From CAWGYT01 sp963826795 (GTDB lineage Bacteria > Planctomycetota > Planctomycetia > Pirellulales > Pirellulaceae): DNA of 64,000 nt. Location of the stretch: NCBI GenBank assembly GCA_963826795.1, contig CAWGYT010000013.1:145779-209778 (forward strand), written 5' to 3'. The position numbers and the translations under genes were made by a program. The notes beneath the pieces were generated by a model. That model saw nothing but the letters and a program-made list of their open reading frames with translations, made no database searches and was not told the DNA's origin. Below are positions 16,051-26,980 of the stretch, one piece after another (positions within the stretch are counted from its first letter, which is position 1; the number at the start of each line of letters is the position of its first letter).

Positions 16051-16611
16051 GTGAACGAGGACACCCGACTTATTGCCGAATCGCTCGCGGGAGACCGGTC
16101 CGCCTTCGGACAACTCGTTCGGGCCTACCAGGACCGCCTGTTTCACACGCTGGTGCACCTTACCGGAAGTTTTGAGGAGGCAGAAGACGTTGTCCAGGAA
16201 ACCTTTGTGCAGGCGTTCACCAAGCTCTCCAGCTATCAGGGACGGGCTGGATTTTATACGTGGATTTACCGCATCGCGTTTAATCTTTGGATCTCACGTC
16301 GCCGGCGCCGGCGGCCGGAGATTTCGACAGATCAGTTGCATGACGCGTCCGGGCAGGAACCTCGCGACGGGATCGAGACGCCGCTTCAACAGCTCGAGCG
16401 GCAGGAGCGAATTGCCCTGATTCGAGTGGCCTTGGAACAATTGCCGTCGGAGCACCGTTCAATCCTGATCCTTCGCGAAATGGAAGGCTACGACTACGAA
16501 ACGATCGCCGAAATGCTCGACGTCGCCCTGGGAACCGTCCGCAGTCGACTGCACCGAGCTCGATTGCAGCTGAAACGTCAACTCGAACTTGTACTTCACG
16601 AACCGTCCTGA
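16051..16611 (+). CDS. ECF-type RNA polymerase sigma factor
   Basis: A 186-residue extracytoplasmic-function sigma factor. Region 2 reads AFGQLVRAYQDRLFHTLVHL, EEAEDVVQETFVQAF (typical DVVQETF), then FYTWIYRIAFNLWISRRRRR. Region 4 reads LPSEHRSILILREMEGYDYE and IAEMLDVALGTVRSRLHRAR, the -35 recognition helix. It is RpoE-like and should direct transcription of an envelope or stress regulon. I start at GTG 16051 (VNEDTRLIAES); the upstream extension from 15979 looks non-coding. Its likely anti-sigma follows 53 bp later, and the Pgs-like locus starts 1.8 kb downstream, which makes that locus a candidate target. Confidence 0.9.
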   Translation: MNEDTRLIAESLAGDRSAFGQLVRAYQDRLFHTLVHLTGSFEEAEDVVQETFVQAFTKLSSYQGRAGFYTWIYRIAFNLWISRRRRRRPEISTDQLHDASGQEPRDGIETPLQQLERQERIALIRVALEQLPSEHRSILILREMEGYDYETIAEMLDVALGTVRSRLHRARLQLKRQLELVLHEPS

Positions 16612-16664
16612 ATCGGATTGTGGAGCGAGCCGGTGCCTCGTTCTTGCGATCCTTGGTTTTCGTC

Positions 16665-18204
16665 ATGACCGACCCTCACCGTTTTTCGATCTCGGATGAA
16701 TTGCTCAGCGGCTACCTTGACGGGGAGCTGTCGGCCGAGGAGCGCCGCGAGGTGGAACAATCGCTGGCCACAAGCGAGTCGCTGCGGCGGATGTACCGCG
16801 AACTGGAAGTCTTGCGAGAGGGCCTCCGCGAGCTGCCTCGCCAGCACCTGGACGCGGGATTTGCCGAGCGAGTCTTGGAGCGATTGGCTCAGGTCGACGC
16901 TCATCCCGCGGCGACCGAGGCGCAGCGTCCGGACCAGCGTTTGCGGTCCGGGCCGCCCATCGCGCGGACCGGCGGGACGTCGAGCGCGGCTGGCGGCGCG
17001 GTGTGATCTGGGCATCGCTGGCCGTCGTCGCGGCCGTCCTGCTGATGCTCTTCCAGCCACCCCGGATCCAAAACGGTCAAGACGTGGCCATGGCGCCTGA
17101 TTCGCAAGTGCGGGCCCCAGCCGACGTCGATGGAGATGCGGCGGACGAACGGGGCTCGGCCGTCGCCGATTCCGCAAGGGCGAAAGAAGTACCGGATTTG
17201 TCGACGGGCTTGGCCGCGGAGTCAGCTCCCGCGCCGGTCGCGCGTCCGTTGGCAGAACGAGGCGGACCGTTGCGTCGCGGAGAGAAACCCGCCCGAGGAC
17301 TGGGTGGGGGTGCCGATCAGGATGGCGCGGGGCGCGGCCTGAATCGAGAGACAGGTCGGACAGTCGCCTCACACCGCAAGACCGCGCTGCGAGGCCTTTG
17401 GCCCCTGGCGAGGCCTTTGATGTGCCAATTGCCTCGGATTCGGTCGAGAGGGAGGAGATGATGAGAGAGCCGCCCGTTGCGGATCCGTCCGGGCGGCTCG
17501 ACGAAACCCGCGCTTGGGTCGAACCGTACCTTGTGAAGCAAGCCGACGGCTCCGAAGTCGCACTTCAGACGGTGCTGGTCGTGACCGTTCCCTCGAATCA
17601 GCTCGAGGCCGTCGAGCAGCAACTCGGCCGTCCGGCGCAGGACGGGGCAGCCGAGGGCCGAATTGGCGTCGCCAACGCCGATTCGGCGGTCCGAGAACAT
17701 GTCTCTGATTTACAGGCTCAGCGACTCACGGAGCTCGCCGAACTGGGCCCAGGGAACTCGGCCCACGTCTGGTTCTCGCCGAACACCGTCGAGCAGCTTC
17801 AGGCGGAACTGGGCTCCTATGATGTCCAGGTGATTCAGTTCGCGCCCGAAGGGCTGGGGCTCGATCGGAAGGCGGCTGGGGCGGGCCTGACGTCCGACGA
17901 GCTGAAGTCCCTGCAATCGCTCGTTCGCGGAACACGTCTGCCGGCCGAGGCCGATCAAGATCAGCCCTTGTCCCTCGCGCGACCCGCCCAGGTCACGGTG
18001 GACTCGACGGAGGAAGGGCAACGGGCCGACGCGGAAGCCACGCTGCCCGGGCGATCTCGACGTCCGCAGGCGGGCAAGTTGACGGACGACGTGCCGACCG
18101 TCCCGAGGACGGCCGAAACGCCTTCCAGCACCGGCGTGCTCGTGATCCTGCGAACGGGCGAACTCCCATTGCCTGCCGTTGAGGCGGCGCAACCCGATCC
18201 CTGA
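16665..18204 (+). CDS. Membrane anti-sigma factor, two apparent one-base frameshifts
   Basis: The N-terminus (SISDELLSGYLDGELSAEER, then LREGLRELPRQHLDAGFAER) is the cytosolic sigma-binding part seen in planctomycete anti-sigma proteins; no clear zinc HCCC motif is present. That frame stops at 17006. From about 16939 a second frame reads FAVRAAHRADRRDVERGWRR then a transmembrane helix WASLAVVAAVLLMLF, and from about 17403 a third reads PPGEAFDVPIASDSVEREEM through YLVKQADGSEVALQTVLVVT to the stop at 18204. Each join needs one missing base, at cgtttg (16939) and the C-run at 17402. The long C-terminal half is a soluble, probably periplasmic domain of unknown role. One gene is the best reading. 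Confidence 0.6.
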
Positions 18205-18450
18205 GGTGGTGCTGGCCCGGTCGCAGGGTGCCCGTGCCCACGCGCGGCTTTCCCCGGACCACGGTAGCCGATCCTGCCCACGCGTCGGATTGGGGCGATT
18301 CCGTCGCGCGTGCCAGTGTCAAGGCCGATCTGCCCCGCTCGCAATTCTTTGGCGGATATCCCCCTTAAGCTAGGCTTGACAGTCATTCGGGTTGCCTCCA
18401 CGCAACGCGCTTCATGTCAAATCCTGCTTCTCCACGACGACGAGTGATGA

Positions 18451-21162
18451 ATGTCGACGATCCGCCACGTGGCATTACGGCTCTCGGCCTGGGGTTGTCC
18501 CTTGGCTGTCGCACTGACGCTCTTGGCCACGCTGTTCGACGGGACGACCTTGAGTCGGAATGCAAACCGATTTGCTTATGATCGATTCGTGCAGTGGGAT
18601 GCCCGTCTTTCTTCCCGTCCGGCCCAAGTTCTGCTGGTCTACGCCGAGTCCGAGTTGGAAAGGCAGCCCGCCGTCTACCTGAGACTTGTTCAAGCGCTGC
18701 GAGACTTGGGTGGCACCGGTTTGGGGATTGCGCAGTTGGACGCGCGAACATGGTCAGCGCGGGAACTGGAACAGCTGACGGAAAGAGGAGACGTCGTCCT
18801 GGGGGCGATCGAGCACTCGGATCCGAGTCGGCCTTCGGAGCTTCCGCGGGGCTCGATCGAGCTCTGCCATGATGCCGACGGAGTGTATCGCGAGAGCTTT
18901 GGCTTGGGTGACGTGACACGGGGGTCGCTGCCCGCCAACCTCGCCGCTCGGTTTGGTTCCGACGGCCTGCAGGTGCCTGCGGGTCGTTTTGGTGTCAGCT
19001 TTCACGGGGGACCGGAGAGCCTGCCGCATGTGACGGCCGAGGCAATCCTGGCCGGTGACATTACCTCGGCACTTGTCCGGGATCGCGTCGTTGTGATTGG
19101 ACGTCCACAGGATCCTCTGATTCCTGGCCTGGCGACTCCCACGACCGGCTCCCAACGGATGACGGCACTCGAGTTTCACGGCCAGGTGTTGAACGGGCTG
19201 TTGAATGGGCGATACTTTCGCAGGCTGAATTCCGTGGCGATGATGAGCGTATTTTTTGTCGCCGCCGTGGCCTTTTCGCTGCTTGGGCGTCGATCCCATC
19301 TTCGCCATGCGGTGACCGCGTTTCTCGGCATTTGGGCGGTTCAGGCCGTGGTTGCTCTTGCGGTGTTCTGGTGGGCGAGTGTGTGGGCCCCGTTGGCGTC
19401 GTTGATGGCCGTCGAGTTTGTCGCGGGCATCTGGAGCGTCGATGCGCGAATGCGTTTTTCGCAGCAGGCATGGCGCATCATGCGTTGCCGGGGATTCAGC
19501 GTCAGCCCGCGCTATCGCAGCCAGCCCTACTTGACCTCCGAGACCGAGCCTTGGGCGCTGATTCTCGATTTCGTCCAGCAGCTTTTTCCACTCGACCGAG
19601 TCGCGCTGCTCGTCTGGGAGTCAGGCGGAATCCACCTCGAGGTCGTCGCGACGACGGGCCTCGGACCCGATGAGGTGATCGAACGTCGTCGAGACATTCA
19701 GCGGGCACCGTATTCGGATGCGATTGATCGCAAGCTGGCGGTGCGAATCGATGACACTCGGCCGTTTTTTCCCACGCGGGACGAGCAGCGTCAGTTCCTG
19801 GCACCGCTATTGCATGCGGGGCAGGTCGAGGGAGTCTTGATTGTCGAGGTTTCCGAGACCGCTTTGCAGAAACTCGCCGGTTTCGCTCGCCAATTGACCG
19901 ACGTTTGCGAAGAGATTGCGCCGTGGCTCGCTCGACTTACCGAACTGAGGCAGACTTCCCGGCAGCGGACTCGATGGTGGAACCGCTGCGGAATGAGCGC
20001 GGAGGCCGAAACGTTTGAGTTGTTGCAACGGCACTTGAATTCGATCGAGCGGAGATTGCACGAATCCTACGACGTGATCGAGCACGCGAGTTCGGGCAAA
20101 GCCGTCTTCGACCTGTCGGGACAAATCGTGACGATGAATGCCGCGATGTTCCGCTTGCTGCACGGCTTCGGAATCGCGTCTCCCGACGCCCGTTTGCTTC
20201 ATATTCTGCATGTCCTCTCAAAACGTGATTCAGGGGAGTGTCGGGAGTTGGTCCGACGAGTCCTCGTCCGGGGTCGGCGACAGCGACTGGTCGCCACCGA
20301 TGCGCACGGGGAAAATGCGATGGTGCTGATCATGCAGCCCTTGGTTCGATCGGCTCAGCTGGGCAACGATGTCCATTGCCTGAACGCATTCGCATCGTAC
20401 GGAATTCAGCTGGAGATCTTCGAAGGAGACTTGCTCCAGGGCCTTCACAAGGTGCGGGAGCACATCGCGGAACACGGCCTCTCGACGCTGGAAAACGTGT
20501 TACTCGAAGTTCTGTCGCTCACCGAAGAACTCGAAGCTGACGAAGCCGATCCGTGGCGCCGCCAGCTGCACAGTAGCGTCGAGGAAGCGTGTGTCACGGT
20601 CCAAGGCTATCAGTCGATGCTTGCCAACGAGCAGTCCGAGGCGATTGACGTCTGCGTGCCGGTCGACGTGGGGGCGGTTATCCGCGAGGCGGTCGCGGAA
20701 ACGCGTTCTTTCGCGCTGCAGCGGGCCGTCGCAGTTTCCGTTGCGATTCCCAGCGAGACGCCGGATGTCAAGGCGAACCCGCATCGCCTGCGGCAAGTGC
20801 TCGTGACGGCGCTCGAGTTGCTCGTCGAACATGCTCGCGAAAACTCGGTCATCAACATCACGGCGCGGAATGACGGGGAGCAGACGACGGTCCAGGTCGA
20901 GAATCAAGGTTGCGGCGTCGTGCTCGATCGTCTCGCCGCGACGCGCCGGGTTCGGCCGGACCGACCGGAGTCCGACGCCTCTCGATTAATCGGTTCCTGC
21001 GAATGGCTGCAGGCGTGGGGTGGTGAACTTCAGGTGCAGTCCGAGTTGGGCGAAGGGGCGACGATCACACTCCGACTCGTTCGCTTCGCCTGGAATGACC
21101 AGCTCGTTCGGAAAAAGGTCTCGGACCGGACCGACGTGCGCCTCAACAGCCAGGGACGATGA
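18451..21162 (+). CDS. CHASE2-domain sensor with GAF, PAS and degenerate histidine-kinase module
   Basis: Residues ~10-30 form a membrane helix, ~35-250 a periplasmic CHASE2-like sensor (VYAESELERQ; VVVIGRPQDPLIPGLATPTT; ALEFHGQVLNGLLNGRYFRR), and ~260-330 three helices. A GAF-like domain (~355-480) and a PAS-like domain (~545-640, VFDLSGQIVTMNAAMFRLLH) follow. The C-terminus resembles a HATPase (NPHRLRQVLVTALELLVEHA near 776; VENQGCGVV near 816; GGELQVQSELGEGATITL) but lacks a phospho-His H-box, the N-box Asn and the GxGxG motif. It is probably a signalling scaffold or pseudokinase. Its TGA overlaps the next ATG (ATGA), so it is translated with the PgsC-like protein. Confidence 0.75.
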   Translation: MSTIRHVALRLSAWGCPLAVALTLLATLFDGTTLSRNANRFAYDRFVQWDARLSSRPAQVLLVYAESELERQPAVYLRLVQALRDLGGTGLGIAQLDARTWSARELEQLTERGDVVLGAIEHSDPSRPSELPRGSIELCHDADGVYRESFGLGDVTRGSLPANLAARFGSDGLQVPAGRFGVSFHGGPESLPHVTAEAILAGDITSALVRDRVVVIGRPQDPLIPGLATPTTGSQRMTALEFHGQVLNGLLNGRYFRRLNSVAMMSVFFVAAVAFSLLGRRSHLRHAVTAFLGIWAVQAVVALAVFWWASVWAPLASLMAVEFVAGIWSVDARMRFSQQAWRIMRCRGFSVSPRYRSQPYLTSETEPWALILDFVQQLFPLDRVALLVWESGGIHLEVVATTGLGPDEVIERRRDIQRAPYSDAIDRKLAVRIDDTRPFFPTRDEQRQFLAPLLHAGQVEGVLIVEVSETALQKLAGFARQLTDVCEEIAPWLARLTELRQTSRQRTRWWNRCGMSAEAETFELLQRHLNSIERRLHESYDVIEHASSGKAVFDLSGQIVTMNAAMFRLLHGFGIASPDARLLHILHVLSKRDSGECRELVRRVLVRGRRQRLVATDAHGENAMVLIMQPLVRSAQLGNDVHCLNAFASYGIQLEIFEGDLLQGLHKVREHIAEHGLSTLENVLLEVLSLTEELEADEADPWRRQLHSSVEEACVTVQGYQSMLANEQSEAIDVCVPVDVGAVIREAVAETRSFALQRAVAVSVAIPSETPDVKANPHRLRQVLVTALELLVEHARENSVINITARNDGEQTTVQVENQGCGVVLDRLAATRRVRPDRPESDASRLIGSCEWLQAWGGELQVQSELGEGATITLRLVRFAWNDQLVRKKVSDRTDVRLNSQGR

Positions 21163-24100
21163 CCGATCTTCAGATACCGCTGTTTCCGATCGAGAACTCG
21201 GCGTCGGCGGTTACCTTCACCGTCTGGCTGGGCGTTTGTATTGTCGTCTTCTTCAACCTGCGGTTCGGCTGGACGCTTTCCGGTCTGGTCGTACCTGGTT
21301 ACCTGGTCCCACTGTTACTCGTCAAGCCGACAGTCGTTGGAATCATCGTCTGCGAAGCGGTGATGGCATACCTGATCGTCAGGGTGCTGTCCGATGGTTG
21401 GGGCCGGATTCCTTGGTGGTCAAGTTTCTTCGGACGCGATCGTTTCTTCGCGATCGTGTTGGTCAGCATCCTGGTACGTGCCGGCGCCGACGGATGGCTT
21501 CTGCCAAGTGTTGGTCGATGGTTGAATCAGACCTACAATCTGCAGTTAGACTATCGGAATGATCTGCACAGCTATGGCCTGATTGTAGTCTCGCTGATCG
21601 CGAACTATTTCTGGAAGCCAAGGCTCGCCAATGGTCTTTTCACGAGTGTGGTGACGGTTGGCATCACGTACTGGCTGGTGCGCTACCCGATTCTCAATCT
21701 CACAAACTTTAGTCTCGGCAGCCTGCACTACATGTACGAGGACGTATCGACGTCTCTTCTGTCCAGTCCCAAGTCCTACGTGATCGTGATTACGACAGCC
21801 TATTTGGCGTCCTGGCTGAATCTCCGTTACAGTTGGGACTTCAACGGGATTCTGATTCCGGCGTTGCTGGCGCTGCTCTGGCATGAACCCGCAAAAATCG
21901 CGGTCACTTGCCTGGAGTCCCTCTGGATTCTGCTGGTCGCCGGGTGGGTCTTAAAGTGGTCGATTTGGGAACGTGTGACCGTCGAGGGAGGGCGAAAGCT
22001 GCTGTTGTTCTTCACGATCGCAGCGGGACATCGCATCGCGGTGGCCCACCTGCTGCCCCTCCTGGGCGATTATCGCGTCACCGATGCATTCGGATTCGGC
22101 TATCTTCTCACGAGCTTGATTGCCATCAAGTCCCACGACCAGAAAATCCCGTTGCGCGTGCTGCGGGCGACCTTGCAGACGTCGATGTTGGGCGCCGTGG
22201 TTGGCAGCGCGCTGGGATTTGGTCTGGCCTTTGTACCCAACCCGCTACTCTGGCAGCGATCGACACCCGAAACCAGCTCGCCGAGTACGGACGTTGAGTA
22301 CACCGATCGCCCCTTATGGCAAGTGCTGAATGAACAGCGCGTCCAACTCTACGGCATGAAGTTCCCCGGTCGCTACCAGCCGGAATTGCCCTGGGAGCTG
22401 AATCGTTTCGGTCGGGGCATCAAGGCGTGTTTGCGGTTTCAAGCATCGGGCGAGTCCTCGGTGCTGGAGGACGCCGCCGAGTTATTGGCCGAGGCAAACT
22501 ATCGAGTTTGTTTGGTCCAGAACCGATATCTCGTCTTGCGAGAGCATCAGCCAGCTCGTGGGTGGGGAACCTACGTCATCCGCCTGGATCGTCGGGAAGG
22601 CTTGCTGGTCGAAGTCCCAGCACCCCTCGACGAATGGGCAACCTGGGAATCGGGGCTGGCGATCTTTGATCGTCTCGCTGCGCGTGCGTTGGCCATCGCT
22701 GGGACGGGCGGACAAGCCGGGGCGGACCGCGGTGCGGGTCTCCTTGCCGAACGCCAAACCATGTTGGCAGCGTTTCATCGGCTCATGGCCGCGGACGACG
22801 CGCTTCAGGTCCGAGGATGGACTCCAAAGCGGCTGCAGTCTGACACGGGGCTCTCGCGCAGCCAAGCGTCCTTGGCCGTCACGTCCGTTGATTCCGTATT
22901 GCTGATCAAGAATGCGTTGCCTGCCTCGCTGAAGCTTTCCGCGCTGAAGCAATTGCTCCAGTCCTTCGAGGTCAAATGGGAAATCGCACCATCGGTCAAC
23001 GTTCTGCGCGATCAGACGGCGCGGGGATTTGGCGAGCTGGTCCTGAGTCAGCACGATCGGCGGCGGCTGCGTAGCCGGGTCGGACAGATAACCGCCGGCG
23101 CCGACGCCCAGGTCCAACAAATCGACGGCAGTCTCAACCATTGGCTCCAAGACGACCGGCAGTACGTGGCCCGACAAGGATCCAACGCCTATGTCCCGTG
23201 CCTGGTTGAGGAAATGCTCTACCTGGACGAAGAGATTGTCCGCCCGCTGGTCTTGCTGGCACGGCATTGCGCGTTGTTCGGTCGGATGGATGCGACTCAG
23301 ACTGAGCAAGCGCAGGCGATTGCGGCAGCGGCGGCGACACTTGAGTACCAACTCGTCCAGTTTCATGATGCTGCGAGTGAGAACGACTACTTCGTCTTGA
23401 CGGAGTCGCGGCCGAAATCACGGCATTGGGGCACTTTCGTATTTCGCGCCGGCCTTCGCGAACCGTTTGTCGTGGAGGTACCGCGGCCGCTATACGAGCA
23501 GCAAGCGTACCAATTCGGGCTCTCGCTGTTCGAACGCCCCGCCGCCGCCGCACTCCTCGTCGCCGGAGCTCATCCCTACGCGAATGTGGACGGTTCGGCT
23601 GACCTCACCCGCTTGGCGAACAAGGTGAACGCCATGCAGCTCGTGCGGCAGGTCCTGCTGCGGGAGTTCTCCTGGCAGAACTTGCTGATCATTCAGGCCC
23701 GCGCGAGTCAATCGCCCGTGGACGCGGACGTCGTTCTGGCGACCGACAAGGGCGCCAGCCAGGTCCAGGAATTGTCCCCGCTGACACGACGCGTGATGCA
23801 GCAGTTGGAAGCCGACCAGTTACGCGTGCGGTTGGTGGACGGTTCCGAAGCGACCGCTGGATACGAGGTCGGGATCATGCTTCAGGCGTCGTCGCTAAAT
23901 CAGACTGAAAACAAGGAGCTTATCAGTCTTTGGCTCTCGCCGAGCATCCGGCGGCGATACCGTGACTCGTCGACAATTCGTTTGGCAGCCGCCCAGTTCG
24001 AAGCACTGGACATCCCGACTGTAACGGACGATTTGTTCCAATTCCTTGTCCAGCGAGGCGGCAAGCTTGCCGCGCAGGCTCGACGACCAAGTCAAGCAGC

Positions 24101-24372
24101 ACTTAAGCGGATTCCGCGCGAATTCGGACATCGTCCAGCTCGATCGAGTTCTGGCAGCTTATTCCCGCAGTCTGCTGACGCGTGTCATCGATGCCGCGAC
24201 CAACCAGGCATTTCTGGTGATTCAATCCGAGGAGGGAGCGATTCAAGCGGTTGTGAATTTGGATGGCTCGTTGTCCGACGACGTCGTCACGGTCCGCGAA
24301 CTGGACGACAGTTCCGTCCGGGCTTTCGCCCGGACACGGAAATGGATGCTGGAGACGGAGGGCGTCCAATGA
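21159..24372 (+). CDS. PgsC/CapC-like polymer synthase membrane subunit, duplicated and fused to two degenerate hydrolase domains
   Basis: Residues ~1-180 match PgsC/CapC: SGLVVPGYLVPLLLVKP, then FFGRDRFFAIVLVSILVRAG and YGLIVVSLIANYFWKPRLAN. Residues ~200-370 repeat that layout (WDFNGILIPALLALLWHEP; EGGRKLLLFFTIAAGHRIAV; GYLLTSLIAIKSHDQ), so PgsC is present twice. Two soluble domains follow (~390-640 and ~680-930), starting RGWGTYVIRLD and RHWGTFVFRAG, homologous to the hydrolase at 26981 but lacking its His and Glu. A one-base insertion at the GG at 24077 breaks the frame; the restored reading KLAAQLDDQVKQHLSGF continues to the stop at 24372, which overlaps the next ATG (ATGA). Read without correction it would falsely fuse to the next gene. 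Confidence 0.8.
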
Positions 24373-26975
24373 GGAATTCCCTCCGCGCGGTCATGCTGGT
24401 GGGACTGCTGGTTGCCGTTTGGGTTGGCCTGCCGTCCGTTCGGCAGCACGTGCGAGAATGGGTCGAATCGCAGCGGCAGCGTCGTAACGTGCAGGACGCA
24501 GTTCGCAGCACGGCCTATCCCCTGTCAGCCCAGCGATGGATCGAGTTTGACATTCCGCCCAACACAACCGATCTGCGCGTGTTGACGAATGCAGCCGTCC
24601 TGAATCGCGACCTACCCCCGAGGACGTTGGAACGACCACGGCAGGGCTGGCGCTACGCGATCGACTACCGATTGTTGACGGATGAGTCGTCCGCGAGCGA
24701 AGCCAAGACGTACCACTTGCGGACCCGATTGCATGAGATCACCGACCCCCGCTCGGGCGCTCCCTTGGGCGTCACGTGGTTCCAGAATTCCGACCGCCTG
24801 CCCGCCCAAACACAGACCGTTCCTTTGCCGCTGCAGGGTCGGCAGCCACGCCCGACCCGATTGCAGTTGCGGTTGTCGAGTCACGACATCCAGATCGAGG
24901 AAGTCGTGGTTCGCGTGTATTCGAAGTACGAGCGTTCCGATTTCGATCAAGCGTACACCTGGAGTCGCCTGGCACCCGAACGTCGGGCACGTATCGCACG
25001 GGCATCGGTCTACCCGCCAGAACTGCTGAGTCCGCGCGAACAGCGGAATCTCTTGCGTTGGAACTGGTCCGCGGTGCCGCCTCTGGGACGAGCGGGCACG
25101 GACTATCAGCGACGCCAAATCTACCAGTACGAGGAATTTCAGACGGATTCGTCTCTGTTTCTGCCTCCCGAAAACGCGTTGACCTGCGAGCCCGGGTGGC
25201 CACTCGTCGTCCCCACGCCGCGCGGACGTGGTGAAGTGCAACTGGAGTTCGTGCCCGACCCCAGGTTGACGCGCCAGGTACCGGTCGAGGTGCGGGTCCG
25301 ACGATTCCGAACGACGCGGGGCCAAGTTGCGGAGCAAGTGTACTCCTTTGGCGGTCGAAGCGAGTGGCCGGATCGACTCGTGATCCCAACGGACGGCGAG
25401 CTGCTCGAGATCCGTACCAACGAGTTGCTTTTCGTCTCAGCCGGCTATCGTCCCGAGGCTGCGGCGCCGTCGAACCTGGACGAACTTGAGCCGCTCGTCT
25501 CCGCGGTGACTTCCTTTCGAGCTGACCTGGTCGATGCCGTGTGCGGGCTGCAGTATACGGTCACCCATGAAGATGCCTCCGCCGCCCCTTTTCGCGTGAC
25601 CCTGCGACGGCTAGTGCCGTGTGCCGCGTCGCTTCGCGCTGAGGATGTGCCAGGAATCGTTCCTGTTGCGGAAGTCAAGTACGAGTGGCTCGGCCGGGAT
25701 GGGACACCCGTTCGCGAAGGTCGTCTGACGACGCAATCGTCGACAACACTTTACGATCGAGCCGTCATCGGCAGCGTCCCGATGGTCACCACGGAGCCGA
25801 TGACCGTCTACTTCTCACTGCCGCCGAACGTGGGAAAAATTCGGTTCACGTGTCCTACGGAGGACGTGGCCCTGGTCGCATTCACACGTCCGCCGGGCCT
25901 GAAACGCAAATTCCGCATCCCCGAGGAGAGTGATGACTCGGAGAAACGTGAGGAGCTGGGGCGTTCCTGGTTTTCGCTTCGCTCCGACGACAGCGATGCC
26001 CGGATCGCCGAGAATCGCTCCGCGCGGCTCTCGATTCAGCCGCGCCCTCCCGATACAAACGTCGATCTGCTGGAAGGTCGATACTACTGGGAAGACTTTT
26101 CGCCCAATCGTTTTCATTCGGGACGCTTCGCGCTGACCCGTCGGGATTCGGATCTTGCGGTTCGAGCCGACGCCGTCGCAGCTCTCTTCAGCCAGCTTCC
26201 GACAAATCAAGAGCTTTCGATTCGCTGGAGGCCGGAGCCAGATCGCCAGACCGTCGAACCCCGCTTGATCTATGCCGCCTCACGAACGATTACGCAGCCG
26301 GTCCGCGTGTGGCTCGACGGACAGCCGTTTCACGTCTTCACGCCACGATCGCTCCGCGGCGAAGTCACCTTGCCGCAAGCGGTGGCGGACGGCCATGTTC
26401 GGACCCTCCGGATCGAATCCCCCGACGGCCTGCAGGTGTTTCTCAGCCAGATTCAGCTGGAGGATGCGTGGTTGAACGTGAAGCGATTCTTGTACCAAGT
26501 AGGCGCCGAGCCGCTGGAGTTTGAGATAACCAAGCGGACTCCCCAGGCAGAATTCCTGATTCTGCGGATCTTCTCGCAGATCGATGCTCACCCCTTCGGT
26601 TCCGATGCCGTCGCGTCCGACGGAAGCTCCGCCGCCCGGGTTTGCGTCGAGGTCGACGTGGACGGAATCCCGCCGCGAGCGCCCGGCCCCTTGGCGGGAT
26701 GGACCCTGCGTCGCCGAACGTTTCAGGTCGTGCCCTCCGATCGAACTCCCGCCGTGCTGCTGGATGGGACCGATCTGGTGGTCGACCAAGGCGAGCGGTG
26801 CATTGTGTCGTTAGCCGAGGACCTGCCGCCCGGATCGTATCGGATCACCGTGCGGCGTTCCGATGATCTTCCCCTACAAGCCTTCGCCTCTTTGTATCGA
26901 CTGGCCGACGAAGAAGTCACTCGCCGCACGGTCGAAACGGACCTGCGCGATTTCTCGGACCGAGGAACGTGGTGA
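24369..26975 (+). CDS. Membrane-anchored periplasmic beta-rich protein of the Pgs-like locus
   Basis: The ATG overlaps the preceding stop (ATGA). The product, 868 residues, starts MRNSLRAVMLVGLLVAVWVG, a single N-terminal membrane anchor or uncleaved signal, followed by ~840 residues with the alternating pattern of beta-sandwich domains (for example RWIEFDIPPNTTDLRVLTNA; PTRLQLRLSSHDIQIEEVVV; PVRVWLDGQPFHVFTPR). No enzymatic motif is visible and I recognise no family. By position it corresponds to BcsB in cellulose operons, a periplasmic guide for the polymer; this is an analogy, not homology. It ends six bases before the hydrolase start, so the two are in one transcript. Confidence 0.65.
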   Translation: MRNSLRAVMLVGLLVAVWVGLPSVRQHVREWVESQRQRRNVQDAVRSTAYPLSAQRWIEFDIPPNTTDLRVLTNAAVLNRDLPPRTLERPRQGWRYAIDYRLLTDESSASEAKTYHLRTRLHEITDPRSGAPLGVTWFQNSDRLPAQTQTVPLPLQGRQPRPTRLQLRLSSHDIQIEEVVVRVYSKYERSDFDQAYTWSRLAPERRARIARASVYPPELLSPREQRNLLRWNWSAVPPLGRAGTDYQRRQIYQYEEFQTDSSLFLPPENALTCEPGWPLVVPTPRGRGEVQLEFVPDPRLTRQVPVEVRVRRFRTTRGQVAEQVYSFGGRSEWPDRLVIPTDGELLEIRTNELLFVSAGYRPEAAAPSNLDELEPLVSAVTSFRADLVDAVCGLQYTVTHEDASAAPFRVTLRRLVPCAASLRAEDVPGIVPVAEVKYEWLGRDGTPVREGRLTTQSSTTLYDRAVIGSVPMVTTEPMTVYFSLPPNVGKIRFTCPTEDVALVAFTRPPGLKRKFRIPEESDDSEKREELGRSWFSLRSDDSDARIAENRSARLSIQPRPPDTNVDLLEGRYYWEDFSPNRFHSGRFALTRRDSDLAVRADAVAALFSQLPTNQELSIRWRPEPDRQTVEPRLIYAASRTITQPVRVWLDGQPFHVFTPRSLRGEVTLPQAVADGHVRTLRIESPDGLQVFLSQIQLEDAWLNVKRFLYQVGAEPLEFEITKRTPQAEFLILRIFSQIDAHPFGSDAVASDGSSAARVCVEVDVDGIPPRAPGPLAGWTLRRRTFQVVPSDRTPAVLLDGTDLVVDQGERCIVSLAEDLPPGSYRITVRRSDDLPLQAFASLYRLADEEVTRRTVETDLRDFSDRGTW

Positions 26976-26980
26976 GCCCA

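Noticed and set aside
21159..26975. A single uninterrupted 1938-codon frame spanning the PgsC-like and beta-rich proteins.
   Set aside because: Between about 24078 and 24369 this frame gives an Arg/Ser/Gly-rich, implausible peptide, while the +1 frame is well-formed and ends at a stop that overlaps ATG 24369. A one-base insertion at GG 24077-24078 explains the false fusion.
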